A DNA stretch of 64,000 bases from Trichobilharzia regenti (Eukaryota > Platyhelminthes > Trematoda > Strigeidida > Schistosomatidae): positions 131,483,632 through 131,547,631 of the forward strand of contig OX235270.1 of NCBI GenBank assembly GCA_944472135.2, in the 5' to 3' direction. The notes under the pieces are model-generated. The model was given only the letters and a program-made list of their open reading frames with translations, made no database searches and was not told the DNA's origin. This document shows, piece after piece, positions 43,136-55,757 of the stretch (position 1 is the first letter of the stretch; each line of letters begins with the position of its first letter). The position numbers and the translations under genes were made by a program.

Positions 43136-43937
43136 ACAGTGCAAGACAGTTACCAACTCATAAGTTGCCGAATTCTGGGCTACACTATTACAAAACCATT
43201 GTAAGGCACTCACCAATCTAGAAGTGCTATTACAAAAGAATTCGAGCCTATGTAACAACAAAAGAAACGAAAGGTTAGCCCATAGGGTCTCAAGGCACAT
43301 AGAACGTCCGACAAACACTATGGCAAGGGGACAATTGTTAAGTGATTAGGGAATACTGAAGGACAGAATGAATTACTACATTGGACTGAACCTCTTTTTG
43401 TATGGTTTCTATACTCTGTTCAGCAGTATAAAGTGATAAATGCTTTTCCGTATGTGCGAGCTATCCGCCAGTTGCTTTATGATAATTCTGATAGGAGAGT
43501 CAGTTCCTAAATTATTGAGGCTAATTATATGCCTCATACGCTCGCGTTACACAGTTAACCATGATTCATATTTTCTACTATTATTTTTCAATTTCAATCT
43601 GGAATACATCAATATAAGTGTCGGCAGTGGGCATTGTAGCAGAATGTCATTGATTACCAGATAACTTTATTTGATGTGACATACAATGAAATAGCCTTAC
43701 TAACTCCATCAGGCTTCAAGTAAGATTAATTGCTCATAATCATGTCAATGTATTCACCTGACTTAATTATTTGCTTATCTTCATAAAGAAGATACCAAGC
43801 TGCAACATGAGTTGTAGAAAACAATTCTGCAGCTAGCCAAGAAACCCTTAGATATAGTAAGGGCGCTATTCCTTGTAACATCTCCACGAACACTCCTCAT
43901 GGATTAATCCATGCAACGTAATAAATAATTATTTAGC
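43136..43937. other. No recognisable feature
   Basis: About 800 bp without firm features; the last part may be decayed gypsy sequence upstream of the integrase relic. Confidence 0.35.
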
Positions 43938-44150
43938 CCAGGTATTCGAACTACTGTCAACCTCATAACCAGTTGGTTTTGCTGGCCTGTCATGAATAAG
44001 GAAGTAAGGGAATGGGCTCGTACGTGTCCAGCATGCCAAAAGTGCGAAGTAGTAAGACACACTGGCAGCCTTCTTGGCACCTGTCTTACCACAGATGTTC
44101 TCTTCGAACACATTTATATAGATCTGGTTGAAATCCTCCAAGAATCTCAT
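43938..44150 (+). pseudogene. Gypsy (CsRn1-like) integrase, N-terminal part
   Basis: Reads GIRTTVNLITSWFCWPVM, then WARTCPACQKCEVVRHT (the integrase HHCC zinc-finger half) and FEHIYIDLVEILQESHG, the start of the catalytic core with its first Asp. The frame then runs into CACTA copy B. The gene resumes at 48185 on the far side of that insertion. Confidence 0.8.
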
Positions 44151-44299
44151 GGGAATCCAAACAAAACAAGAGAGGGGGCCAGGTTGTGTTTATTCACAGA
44201 TGAAAACATATAGTTGCTGCAAGGAAGATGTCAATAGTTGTGATCACAGTCTATTTGCCATCCATTTTCATATTTTAAAAACTGATATTTGCCTAGAGG

Positions 44300-44307
44300 T
44301 ATATAAG
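44300..44307 (+). promoter_or_regulatory. TATA box of CACTA copy B
   Basis: TATATAAG, 47 bp before ATG (44354), as in copy A. The start exon reads ATG CAC here, one base from ATG CAG, and is followed by GTGAGT. Confidence 0.5.
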
Positions 44308-44353
44308 CGGTACTCCTTACATCCAGAGACCATTCTTACATGATTTATAAATC

Positions 44354-46613
44354 ATGCACGTGAGTTAGATTTTTGGTGTATACTATCTGTCCATTTTTAT
44401 CATAAGGAAAACAACTCATAATTATTGGGAAGAGAAGAAAATTTTCTTTTTGACGAAGTCACCGTCAACTAGACAGCTGTACATTAGTGTATTTATAATA
44501 ATAAATGGGTAGGAAAGCTGCAGAATAATCTCCGGTCAAGGGTCAGATAAATACAATTACAATTAGGAATTAAAATACCACAATAAACAACTCAGATAAT
44601 GTGCTAGATATGGGTATTCAACATTCTGCAACAAATCGTAAGAGAAGAATATCTTCTGACAGACTGCATTTTACCGCCGTGAAAATGGTTACGTGATGCA
44701 GCATTTAATGACTGGGACTTCTGGAAACGTTACCGCGCATCTTTGCCGTCAAGTTCAACACTACAGGGAATAGTGGGTATACATAGTACTAGTGAGGCCG
44801 TCACCGTTGTTTCACAAATTAAGGAGAACTGTAACATGTATTATTATGTAATAAATAATTTTAATAGAACTCCAGGTTGTTCCTGAAAAGATGACACAGA
44901 AAGAGCTGGTTAGAAACTCAATTATGTAATTGTTCCCTCCATCCAATGTAACAGGGACTGGTACGCAAGAGATCTTGGGCTGTATGCGTAAACTTGGTCC
45001 ACACGTGCCAACCACCATATTTTTTTATTATAGCTTGATTCCACGCAGTACGTTTTGGTATAAATTTGCTAAAAGACAGCGGCATCTGTGTACCTAGATT
45101 TCTTGGATCAGGTGTTTACTATCATACTGGACCGAAAGAAAATCTGCCTCCTTATGTGGATAGCTGGGTTGACTACGGTACTTTTCAACATACTGACTTG
45201 CAAATTAACTATGACGGTTTATCTATATCGAACAGTTCTTCGCAGCAACTGTGGCCCTTCCTAGATCATATCACAACTCCATACGTCAGTGGCGTTTTCT
45301 TTATTGACATAGATGGTGGTTTGAGAAAAACCGAGTGACTTTAAGATCTTTATAAAAACGGTCTATATGTTGATAAGTGGGGTAAGAGTGTGACTGTAAG
45401 TGTTCCAGTATTTATATGTGACACACCTGCTCGCTCTAATGTCAAACAAACTGTCGGTCACTATGTAAAAACAGGTTGCGATAAATGCGAAGTCATGGAC
45501 TGTCGTTTCGAGGGCAGGATAACACTACCTTGTGGGAAACATACCTTTAGAAATGATAAGAAATCCCGTTCAAACAAGGTTCAAACAAATCACTCTCGGG
45601 GCAGAACCTGTCTTGAGGAATCGGCACTTGACATGGTAAAATCGTTTCCCTTGGAGCTAATGCATCTTATATACTTTGGTGTTGCTAATAAGTTTGTCCT
45701 CCTTTGGCGAGGTCTAGCAGCATGACGAGGGAAGCAGATTAATAGTAAAATTATTGCAGATATTAATAACGGACTGCAAGTAAGTAGGAACCACATTCCT
45801 TCTGATTTTCAGAGGAAATTTTCGTCATTATATGACGTCAGTCAATGGAAGGCAACCGAGTGTAGACTTTTCCTACCATATTTGAGTCCCATCCTACTCA
45901 GGAACACTCTGCCATCCCCCTGTACGCTAATTTCAGGAGGTTATCCCTGGCAGTATACATACTTTCGAGTACCAAATACAGCCGACTGTTTTTGGACGCT
46001 GCTCGGACAGATTTAAGTAATTTCTTACTGTAGTACGAGAAATGTTTCAGAAACGAACATATTGTTTACAATATTCATTCTCTGAAACATATAGCGAGTG
46101 ACGTCGAGCTGCATGAGCCATTAGAAGAATTCAGTGCGTTTCCCTTTGAATCCCATATGCGCAAGATCAGACAGTCTGCGCACTGCGGATATGCTGTGGC
46201 TAAAGAGTCAGCTTAGCGTTTTTGTTGAGCACGTGTATTTAGTGAAAAGTACAGGAGTCAAGCATGTACCTAAAGAAGCTGGTACTAAGAGGGTTGAGTT
46301 TAGCAAAGGAAAGTTGAAGTATCTGAACACCATATTAACATCTTATTCTCCGGACAATGTCATCTTAGCCTTAGGTAAACCAGGGAATATAGTGGAAATG
46401 GAAAGTGAAGATATGATGCGCTTTCGACCCTACTGCGATTTTAGTGATAATTTCATTACACCATTTAAGTCCAGGAATTTAGGGATATTCAGATGTTCAA
46501 AATCCAGTCACGAAACATACTGGATATCCTATTTGAATATTGTTTGCAAGTGCATAACTTTTCCACCACCTTATGAAGAAGTAGTCATCCCCCTGCTTCA
46601 TACTTATAAATGA
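44354..46613 (+). pseudogene. CACTA transposase, copy B
   Basis: Matches copy A through the ORF segments 45066-45338 (LLKDSGICVPRFLG.., NYDGLSIS), 45390-45725 (ICDTPARS, CDKC, MVKSFPLELMHLIYFG) and 46134-46613 (C-terminal region ending VIPLLHTYK). Exon 2 carries a ~170-bp insertion (44418-44585) flanked by AACAACTC. Several internal stops and deletions are visible, for example before 45340 and near 46215. It preserves the uninterrupted site of the LTR found in copy A. Confidence 0.8.
44418..44585. mobile_element. Small insertion with 8-9 bp target duplication
   Basis: About 168 bp absent from copy A, flanked by AACAACTC at 44410-44417 and 44586-44593. Part of it (AAAATTTTCTTTTTGACGAAGTCAC) loosely resembles repeat V. 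An 8-bp duplication fits hAT-like elements; a class call is tentative. Confidence 0.5.
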
Positions 46614-46891
46614 AGGTGCTGTGCAGAAACTTATGGGACTTGCTAATTTGTTGTTTGAACTGTTGATATGTAATTCCTTTAAGTTTTTGTGTATCATCTA
46701 TTTGTTGTCAAGTCTGAACATCTACCTCTAACTGACTAATGTTGTTGGTCAAACTGAAGTTCATCTGATAGTTCATTCCGAGCTTTTGAGATATAGGCAT
46801 ATCCATGCTGTTATTTATGCTGTTATAAGCAACCTGATGCATAATAAAGTAACACAGCCGTATTTCCAATTCATTTCATATCCTTTTGCAG

Positions 46892-47766
46892 AATTCTACA
46901 TCAATCAGATAACTCGTCGTCCGTTCGCTGGAAGATGACACTGTAGTCGCTATCCCAAATACTTGGGTTGTGCAAATTGGTTTATGTGCATACAACAGCA
47001 CTGCAAACCATCTATAGTCTGTGTTTCTGGGGGATGGATGGTCAGTGTTTAAGTTCTCTCAACCAGAGGAATTTGGTAAGTTGGAATATTTCTTTATCAC
47101 CCTTCTAGATACGTATGAGAATTGTCAAAAGGGCGTAGAGCTTTTGAGAAGCAATGATCAAGGCACCGGGAATGTAGACATGGACGATGACACGTTGCCA
47201 ATGCCTGGTAAGAGACCGAAAAGGTAGGTACCGTTGTCTGTCTAACATATTTTTCAGGGATGCAAGGAAAAATGAGAAGGATTATTTTTACAACTGCTTG
47301 GATATTGATGTAGCTGCTAGTGAAGTTGGATGCATCAGACCACAACATCCAGATTAACGAATTACTTATTTCTGTAGTTGTAATTATGTTGCAGTTCTCC
47401 GGCCAACTGATGACGTCGAGAGAGGTTTAATGACATGATGGGTAGGGCCACGAAATCGTATTTTCATAATTTGAAAGACCATGTCCAAAGGCTTAACCTG
47501 AAGAAAGGAATTCAGGTAACATAGTGAAACACCTGCTTACTTTTATATGTCAACGTTTAGTCAACATGTAGTAGTCACAACATTGTTTTTATTTCTAGGC
47601 AAATGAAAAAGATACCGGGGGATATAACAGTGGCAGTTATGTAAGTACACTTTTCTAATTGTAAATGCTGAAAATGTGATGCGCACAATATTGTGCTCAA
47701 CTAATCTTTTATTCTGCTTATTTACAGGATGCTACCAGTGGACCTCACTTGACGGATTTGCAGTGA
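46892..47766 (+). pseudogene. CACTA second gene, copy B
   Basis: Retains exons equivalent to copy A: 46892-47075, 47109-47223, 47258 to about 47354, a frameshifted exon near 47400-47514, 47599-47640 and 47728-47766, with the same 33- and 34-nt introns. The three exons with the DUF4806-like core are deleted. It shares the in-frame TAG of copy A exon 1 but keeps CAA where A has the second stop. The entry exon also has a TAA near 46910. Confidence 0.65.
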
Positions 47767-48166
47767 CATTGTACTACACTTTCTAAGTACAAAATTGCTC
47801 TAATTATACAAACTGATCTTTTTTCTGCAAACTAAACGAAATGCCCCAGCATTCATTCATTCATTCAGGTGATGATAATCAGTAGCAGTCTTTTCGTTCT
47901 ATAGTAATGCTAGTCCGTGCTGAATATGCCCTGTGAGGGCTGATACAACGCTGAGAAGCAAACCCAGTAGGTTCTGATCTACCCCTGAAAATGCCTAGAA
48001 AAAGAACAGGGTGGTGATTTAGTGCCAGTCATGCTGAAAACCAGCACTGAGTTGTAGTCTGTGCCATTAAAGAAACCTTTTCAGAACAGATTCAGGATTT
48101 ACTCACTATAGAATGTTAGAATTATTTCAGAATTAGTGAGATTTAATTCGGTATTATAGTAAGCTT

Positions 48167-48190
48167 GATATAAGTCTATAGACTTATATC
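48167..48190. repeat. Perfect 24-bp palindrome at CACTA B right end
   Basis: Self-complementary around AGTCTATAGACT. It begins with the last base of the AAGCTTG terminus and ends inside the resumed gypsy codons (TATATC = Tyr-Ile), so about 17 bp is extra relative to an uninterrupted gypsy frame. Confidence 0.8.
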
Positions 48191-49076
48191 TTGACCTGCA
48201 TTTACCATTTTACACGGTGGCCTGAAGCAGTATCTCTCAAGGATGAATTTGCTGAAACATTCGCACGTGTTTTGCCTAATGATAAGTAGCAAATTTTGTA
48301 TGCCCATCCCCCATAACAACTAATAGCAGGTGGAGATTCGGAAGGGGGCTTATTCTTCGCCTTGACTAGAATCCTTGGCTGTATGCGCTTTAGAACATAG
48401 GTCTACCATCCTCAAGCTAATAATATGTTAGAACGCATAGACCAACAGTTGAAAGCTGCGTTATCAGCCACAATAAATGTATATTGGACTGCATCACTAC
48501 CGTTAGTTCTCCTAAGCATATGACATACCTTGAGAGCTGATGCTGGTTGTACTGCTGACGAGTTAGTATATGGCACAAAAATACGACTGCCTGGTGAGTT
48601 TGCATAGCTTTCTAGCTTCCCACCAGCTGTAGATCACGCCTCATACATCAGAAGCTTACAAAAGCGATGTATTCAGTTAAACCTACTCCCCTCCGACCGC
48701 AGTCCATAGACGTCTTTGTTCACCCATGTCTGAAAACTTCTTCACTCGTATTTGTTCGTTGTGACTCTGTACGTCCCTCTAGAACCCCCATACGATGGAC
48801 CATATAAAGTTATTAAACGTAGGGATAGTCTTTGTCTTAGATTAAAAAATGCTGAGACGATTCCTTAAGAATCGACTATCTGAAACCAGCCTACTTAGGA
48901 GGCAATCCAGTGAGCTTCGAACTAAGCATTCCGATACACAGCTGACTGAATACCCGTTAGTAGTCAAAGAAACAACCAGAAACCGAACCTCCGACGGAGA
49001 ATTAAAGAAAACACGTTCTGGACGAACCGTGAGACGCCTAAAGCATCTTCGTGATTATCTTACAGAATTAGACTAA
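48185..49076 (+). pseudogene. Gypsy integrase, core and C-terminal part
   Basis: Continues directly from 44150: YILTCIYHFTRWPEAV.., AETFARVLP, then IAGGDSEGGLFF (decayed second Asp region), YHPQANNMLERIDQQLKAAL with the catalytic-region Glu, and later LEPPYDGPYKVIKRRD and a TRSGRTVRR..HLRDYL tail typical of CsRn1-type integrase C-termini. Several stops are present. The last ORF (48849-49076) preserves the tail. Confidence 0.8.
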
Positions 49077-50534
49077 CGTGCTTTACACTTCTCTCTAAAA
49101 AAACTCCCCGCTTATGGTACATTTTTAATTCATGCAGATCATTTTTCATTGCATCCTATATTATAAATTAAATCTTTTTATTACTGTACATGTATCATCA
49201 ACTCCTCAGTGATTTTTTCTGGATTTCTCTTTTTCGTATGGTATATGTATAAACTGATTCAGCTATTATTTTTGATACATTTTCCTAGACAAGGTTCTCA
49301 GCATTCTTGTTTTCTTTTCCACGTGCTATGGGCGATGGACAAGAAGCAAACGAAGCACAAGATCCAAAGGACGAACATCAAGGAAGTTATGTGCGTATGC
49401 CAGATTAGCATAGGTAGGCAACTGGTAGACAACTCACTGCCATCAAACCCATCAGAAGAGTTTTATTAATACTGTCACTCATAGGATTTTAATTCCGACT
49501 GATTTATGTTTAGGGTCTACACATCCCCACTAGAGCGCAGTGAGCTGTAGCGGTAGATAATTCCCCAAAATTATTAGCCTACAGCACTCATCACTAAACA
49601 TTGGATGCTAACCTTCATCATTGAAGTCGACTTGGTAAACTGACGATTACTTTGGTGTTTTTGATTTGTCTTTGGTCTACTTGGAACAAATACTACAGTT
49701 TTGGGTATAAAATCTTGCGTTAATTTACGTCACATTATCCAGAACGTCAACACACCCTCTTCCTCTAAACACTTTCTTTATTCCCCCTCGTTTTCAATGT
49801 AATTTTCCATACATTCGGGATAGGTGTTGCGTCATTCCTGTTACATGTATTTGGTGTTAACTGGATGGGCATAGATCAGGTAATTAGCCTCTTCCTCCAC
49901 TTAGCTACAATACTTTTATTATTTTTCCCCTGTCCCATGCTGTTGAGTAATTACGTGCAAGTTTATGCATAGCGTTGGTGGGGCTCTCTTCGAGATTATT
50001 CAACTAAGTGGGGTCAATCAATCTAGATGTAGGTGAATTTTTATGATCTGGTAACCTAATTGAGCTCAGTCTACCAATTTCGCTTATGTAATTTGCCTCA
50101 CAGACATTAAATTACACTCGATAAATTATTTTGCCTGACTGTCTGTTGGGTCCTTAAACCGACAAAGTTTATTCCTGAGTGAATCGCTTGGTTCAAACGC
50201 CAGCCTAATGCCAGTCTTATTGAAAGTTTAAGGTAAGGCTTCAGATGTTCTTTCATTATACAGCAGTACTATAGGTTTTTTTTAATACATTAGTATTCAA
50301 ATTATCACCACTATTTCAGCTACTAGAGTTGAATTGAATCATTTTAAGTGAGTAGTTATCCAGTAATAATCCTTCCCTTACTCCTTTGGCTTCTCTATTT
50401 AGATTTTCTGACTTACTGGTCAGAATACTGACTTTTACAATGGACCTTATGGAGTAATTAAACGCATGGACAAATTGTATGTTCATGAATAATACCCATT
50501 CATGCATTAATGAAAAGAACAAACCAATTAGTTT
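49077..50534. other. Probable gypsy 3' region, unassigned
   Basis: Follows the integrase stop and may contain the 3' untranslated region or LTR. A ~60-bp stretch near 49650 (TTTGGTGTTTTTGATTTGTC..) resembles 54880-54945, which supports shared element sequence. No full LTR pair was found. Confidence 0.3.
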
Positions 50535-50810
50535 CTTAAAGAGATTGTCTTCGGCAAATTCATCTTCATTAGCTGTACAATAGCATTAACAAAAGAGAGT
50601 AATACCGAAAGTGATGAGTTGCCATAATTACGGGTGTTTATAGCAATCAATGCATAAGAGGAGTTGAATAAAGGTATTAGAGTTACATAATAAGATAAAT
50701 AATCTGATGAATGAGTTGGAATCAGGATGCACGTAGGAACGACGGAAAATTTCCTTTCCTTGACAGTTTGCAAGAAATACAAGAGTTACAAAAATCATGT
50801 TGGTGAAGAA
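50535..50810. repeat. Dispersed repeat family W
   Basis: Contains CTTCGGCAAATTCATCTTCATTAGC and, ~150 bp on, GATGAATGAGTTGGAATCAGGATGCACG, both matching 16330-16610. Confidence 0.55.
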
Positions 50811-50819
50811 CAACCCTGG

Positions 50820-53430
50820 TATTCTACGTTCTAGACAAGATGGCCGCGACTATTGGCAATGTCTTGATAAACTCTCCTGTAATGTCAAGTTAGGGGATTA
50901 TTCGGCCGTGCATATGCTTTCACAAATGCGAGAGGTCCTTGGCTGACGAAAATCCGACGAGGGATTCGTTAGGGGTTCTTTGTCTTTAAGTTGCCACAGT
51001 CAGTGCATGCTGTTCTTGTGACACTTCAGGGAGTTGTCATTGATGACTTAGGTGTTCCAGCTGATAGAGTCCCTGGACTATCACAGTAGACAGTCAATGA
51101 AGTTTGATAGATCAATAAACGATTATCGAACTTTAACTCCGAAATGTGAGACTTAACTTTGCTAAGCGACTTATTAGGTCAGACAACCGCTGCATCTTCC
51201 TCAACCACTGGTGGAAATCATCTCAACATAGTAACTCACGTTGTCACTTGAAATTTAAACCACGTCTATCTAAGAATCCGCATTGGAGTTAGTATCATAA
51301 TACCTATAGCCAGGAAGCTAAGTGTTGTCGAAAACCCCACAATTTTAGCAGGGATTCAAAGACTATGTAAAACTGCCCCTCTGGCAGTCGTTATCGAAAG
51401 CATTAGCCGGTGGTAAGTTGTTGTTGAGTACGTGCGTTATGCAAAACCCAGTACTTGTTTGATACTGGTGCTTAAGTCAGTGTGGTTCCTGCCAAAGATA
51501 GAACCGACTTTCAGCTTAATGGCTGCAGATGGAAAACGCATAGTAGCCTTTAGAGGAATACACATCTATCTGAACGTAGGTTTACGCGAACCTATTCAGC
51601 AGTGGATTTTTCTTCTTGCTGACAATAAAATGCTTACCATAGGCACGGACCTACTTAGCGTCATGATCTACTCTTGATGTCCTGTTACAACGACTGAAAG
51701 ACAGTACCTCTAGACTGTCTGTTAAGGGTATCACCTGAGTAGGTTCAAGCTTGTCACTGGTTAAGACAACATTAGTTGATTCAGCTTTTCAGCCGACTGT
51801 CGACACACACCCAGAGCTTAGTCTTCCCTCTAACAGTTTGCCATGCATAAGGAGCAGTGTTGTGCATAACATCTCACCCACAGGAAAAACCATGACACCC
51901 GAAGCACGACGGTTTGCTTCTGACAGACAGCAACTAGTTAAAGACGAATTTGACGATATGGTCATTCTTGGCATTATTCAGCCGTCAAATAGCCCATGGG
52001 TATTCCCACTTCATATAGTAACAAAAAAAGTAAAGATGTTTTGCGACCCACTGGTAATTACCAACTACTGAACTCCCAAACGATCCAAGACTGCTATTCA
52101 TTGCCTTATATACACAACTCGACGGCAACATTACCTGGGAGGGACTATTTTTTCGGAAAAAGACGTTTTTAGGAGTGAAACCGAATTCCGATGGCACCAG
52201 AAGCCATCCCATATACAGCTATCAATACGTCTTCGAGTTCTTACACATGTCATTCAGTCTCCGTAACTCAGCACAAATATTCCAACGCCTAAGTGACGAG
52301 GTATTCCTCGGTCTAAACTTTCTATATGCATACTTAAGCAGCTTCCTCATCGCGAGTCCAAATAAGGGAACTCACCTCCAACACTTGAACAGGGTGTTAC
52401 CACTAACATCCGAATGACTTTCCCGGCTACACCATTGACTTCAGCCGCATCCACCTACTGGCCAGTAAAGTGGCTGCAATTTCGAACTTCACGAATCCAA
52501 AGACTGAAAAAAACTCGCACTTTCAGTGGCTCGATAAACTGTTCTTGTTCATTTCTAACTGTGTCTCTGTAATTCGCCCGCTGCTTCAAAATGTTAACAA
52601 GTGAATCGTTTTTGGAGAGTCCGTTCGGAATGTTTTTTATATGGGTAAAATAGCCATCTCAGATGCCACCCTACTAATGCTATAGGATCCAACAGTACCC
52701 CTAAGTATCTAAGTTAATGAACGCAGTAGTGCAGTCGACACAGTTCTGCAACAGTTGGTCAGCGAGAAGTGGTAACCACTAGCCTTTTCCTCAAGGCGGC
52801 TACAAACGGCAGAAACGAAGTACAGCACATTCGGTAGAGAACTTATGGCTATATACCGTGCTATACGCCACTTCAGATATCCAGTGGAGGGACATGAATT
52901 CATTATTTTCACAGACGTCAAACCACTAAGTCACTTTCGAAGCTCACCTTCAGATAGACATTCGACGAGAGAATCACGCCAGCCCGATTACGTTTCGCAA
53001 ATTGCATCCAATATCGCCACATAGGTGGGGTCAAAAACACTGTGGTAGATGCCTTATCGTGCAACCGCCGCTTCATTCAAACAGATGACATAGTCCTCAT
53101 GAAAACGGCTCACCTTCAAAAGGAGGGAACTGAGTTTCAGCATGAGTTGTTGATAACAACTCTGCAATCAACCAAGCACCTGTTAGACATTGGTGACGAC
53201 GCAATTCTCTGTAACATTTCTACCAGTACTTTTGGCCTTAGTGTGCCTAAAAGTTATCACCATAACGTATTTGATACCTTACACTGCTTGCCTCACTCAA
53301 GAATCTGAAATACCGTCAAGCTCATCACTAGTTGGCATTGTTGACCTAGTAAATAATTAAAGATTAAGGCATTGGACTCATATGTGTCGAGCCAGCTAAA
53401 AGTGTAAGTTGATAAGACGCATTAAAATCC
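50820..53430 (+). pseudogene. Gypsy (CsRn1-like) gag-protease-RT-RNaseH relic
   Basis: In order: a gag stretch (LGDYSAVHMLSQMREVLG, about 50890); a protease remnant (51432-51677: LILVLKSVWFLPK where the active-site D-T-G-A lay, then LMAADGKRI, LTIGTDLLS); a reverse transcriptase N-part (51850-52065: SPTGKTMTPEARR..KDEFDDMVILGIIQPSNSPW); an RT core (52175-52417: FEFLHMSFSLRNSAQIFQRL..VFLGLNFLYAY); RNaseH-like sequence; and VVDALSCNRR with the start of integrase (VPKSYHHNVFDTLHCLPHSRI). Catalytic YIDD has become YLSS. Multiple stops and frameshifts. An RTE fragment cuts it at 53430. Confidence 0.8.
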
Positions 53431-53436
53431 CCTTCG

Positions 53437-54735
53437 ATTATTATTTGTATTCCTTTGGCCTCCAAGTGGAATTTAGGGCTTTGGCAACACATCTCCACTT
53501 TCTTCTATTTTCTGCCATCCTCTTCAGCTGGGTCCACGATTGCCCATAATCTCTCATCTCCTCTCCACACAATCTCCTCCATTTCGCCCTCGCACCGACG
53601 ACCCACTCGTCGCTTCCCAGTGAGATTCCACTTGAATGATGGCCAGTACTGTGCCCGATGTTATTCGACGGCCTCCTCAACATATGCACAATCCATCTCC
53701 ATTTCCTCCTACATATTTGTTGAGTAATAAATTCTTGGTTGGTTTGTTCTCAGACAGAGTTTCTAGTTATTTATTCTCTCTGGCCAGCTGGCCACTTCAT
53801 CTTCAGTATGGAGCCGGCGAAGGCAGCTGTTGATAAAAGTCTGCGACAGGCAGTTGGAAATCCTTTTCATGACTGACACGCAGTGCAAGTTTCTGTTTAT
53901 GCTGGGGTGAAGTGCAGAATATTTCCAAACTGGTTTCAGGTTGATGAAGGCGTATCTCGCCTTTCCGATTCTGATTCTTACATCTTCATCCGTGCCATGT
54001 ATCTTTAGTTGAAACGATGCTTCCTAGATAATTAAAAGAAGTAATCTCTGTCAAATCTCTCCCGTTGGTATTGGTTCGTGTTGCTAACTTTTACTGTTAA
54101 TGGGTTATCTTCACCACCTCCGTCTTCTCTATGTTCACCTAGAATCCTGTCTTAGTGGTCTGCTTCTTCTGTCAGTTTGTTGGTTTTCGCCTCCAAGTCT
54201 TCTCCGAAATCCAGATCTTCTAGAGTCTTCGAATCGGTCGTTCAGCGTGTTCCTATCTTCTCACTCCCATGCACAGTCTGACGCATAGTCCAGTCCACTA
54301 CAATTAGGAATATTATCGGTGGTAGTACGAGGCGGCCTTGTCTTACTCCTGTATTCACTACGAACACCTATCGGAGTTTTACGTTGTGGGTCACCTGATG
54401 CATGCCATTGTCATATAGCCAGCTGTTGAATTAGGTTGATGAAGACCTGGACACTGCATGCCGTAGTAATAAAGCAGTTTCTAAATTCCTTCTCGGTCAG
54501 TGCTGTCTGGTGAAGGCCTTATCGAAGTCGATGAAGTTGAGGTGCAGGTTTGACTGCCATTCTATGCTCTGTTCGATGACGAAGCGTAGAGTTGTAATTT
54601 GATCAGCAAATGATTTGCCTTTCCTGAATCCAGCTTGTTCCGGGCCAGCGTAGTTCTGCACCCAGTGGATCCCTCTTTCTCTCTCTCGGATGATGAGACT
54701 TAGTATTCTACTTAGTGTGGACAGGAGCACAATTC
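53437..54735 (-). pseudogene. RTE-type fragment, inverted
   Basis: Minus-strand remains of the family at 39690-42535. 54497-54730 encodes PEQAGFRKGKSFADQITTLRFVIEQSIEW..FIDFDKAF (reverse transcriptase). The C-terminal part with RWRWIVHMLRRPSNNIGHST-like residues lies at 53620-53690. The 3' tail (AATAATAAT on the minus strand) is at 53437-53450, in gypsy sequence. It is closely similar to 57236-57905. Confidence 0.75.
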
Positions 54736-55654
54736 CATACTAGTTCGGCGAGAGTACTAACCGTTGCGTTACCGACGTGTCGTGTCACGTGCGCTCGTTC
54801 ATGCACAATCCCTAGCCAGCTAAACTATCGTCGCACTAATGTTCTGATTCTGAAACACATCTCGTATTTTGGAAGCCCAACTTGGTGTTTAGACTTGCCT
54901 TTAGTCTAAGCAGAACGAATACTATAGGAGTTGGAGTATTAGGAATTGCCTCGCATACGTCAAACTTTGTGTTAACGTCAATATCCCTCGTGTCCTACAA
55001 TACGATTATGAATAATGGTTTCCATTTGAAATCACAGAAGTTCTCTATCAAACTATTTACTGAAGATTTCGGATTTTGGGTGGAATCCGTTACGTTTGTT
55101 CTAATTCGGGCATTTGCCATATTGACTTTGTTATTTTTGCGGTAATTAAGTTAAATATGTCGTGGACATGTTCATCACAGCGATTGTGGCAAATACACGA
55201 GGCGCTACGAAACGATACAGTGGGTGATGATCATTAATATCAGAACATGTAACTTGCTTCAAATAACTGACGCAGGCACAAATATAGCTAACTCAGTGCA
55301 ATTGAAGCAGACCTCTTAACAAGCAATGCTGTGGATCGAGATAGGTCTCACTTCAAGGGAAAACTATAAGAAGGCAACTCTGATATCGAAAAAAATTATT
55401 CAAATTACCGACCGACAGCTCATAACATTATGGACGACCAAAGTTTTTCTGACACCTTTATTTTCGAAAGCATGGCAGAATGAATGAGGAAATATTGTCA
55501 AATATATGGAAGGGCATTCATCATTCAGTACATAAGAGAAACCATAAATAAGATATAGTTCCTACTTAGTTACTCGTCCTATTCTATTTAATTCCTCACT
55601 TAACTACTATATCTGCACACTGCCCTACAAAATCTCCTGTATAAAAACAAAGGC
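54736..55654. other. No firm feature
   Basis: About 900 bp. 54880-54945 resembles 49650-49720 (possible gypsy 3' sequence). 55375-55440 could be read as a worn SDIEKNYSNYRP reverse-transcriptase block. Neither is firm. Confidence 0.25.
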
Positions 55655-55757
55655 GTCCAGAGAAGAGTTACTCTTTTCGGCGATATCACTCTCAATCTGT
55701 ACAGCTGTATATATATATATATATATATTATATATAATTATATATATATATATATAG
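55655..55757. repeat. W motif followed by (TA)n microsatellite
   Basis: TTACTCTTTTCGGCGATATCAC (W motif) runs into CTGTACAGCTG and then about 50 bp of TA repeats (55708-55757) that can fold into a hairpin. Confidence 0.7.

Larger units (their letters stand above)
44151..48166 (+). mobile_element. CACTA/Tnp2-like transposon, copy B, decayed
   Basis: Similarity to copy A starts at GGGAATCCAAA (44151; A at 22609) and ends at the shared AAGCTTG (48161-48167; A at 27461-27467). It lacks ~1 kb of the left end and ~640 bp containing the core exons of the second gene. It sits inside the gypsy integrase gene, since coding similarity resumes immediately after it. Many stops and small deletions make both its genes dead. 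Confidence 0.8.

Noticed and set aside
55375..55440. Reverse transcriptase relic (KNYSNYRP-like)
   Set aside because: One short resemblance without neighbouring motifs; not enough to call.
55708..55757. Cruciform or origin function for the TA repeat
   Set aside because: A simple TA microsatellite beside a dispersed repeat; no further support.
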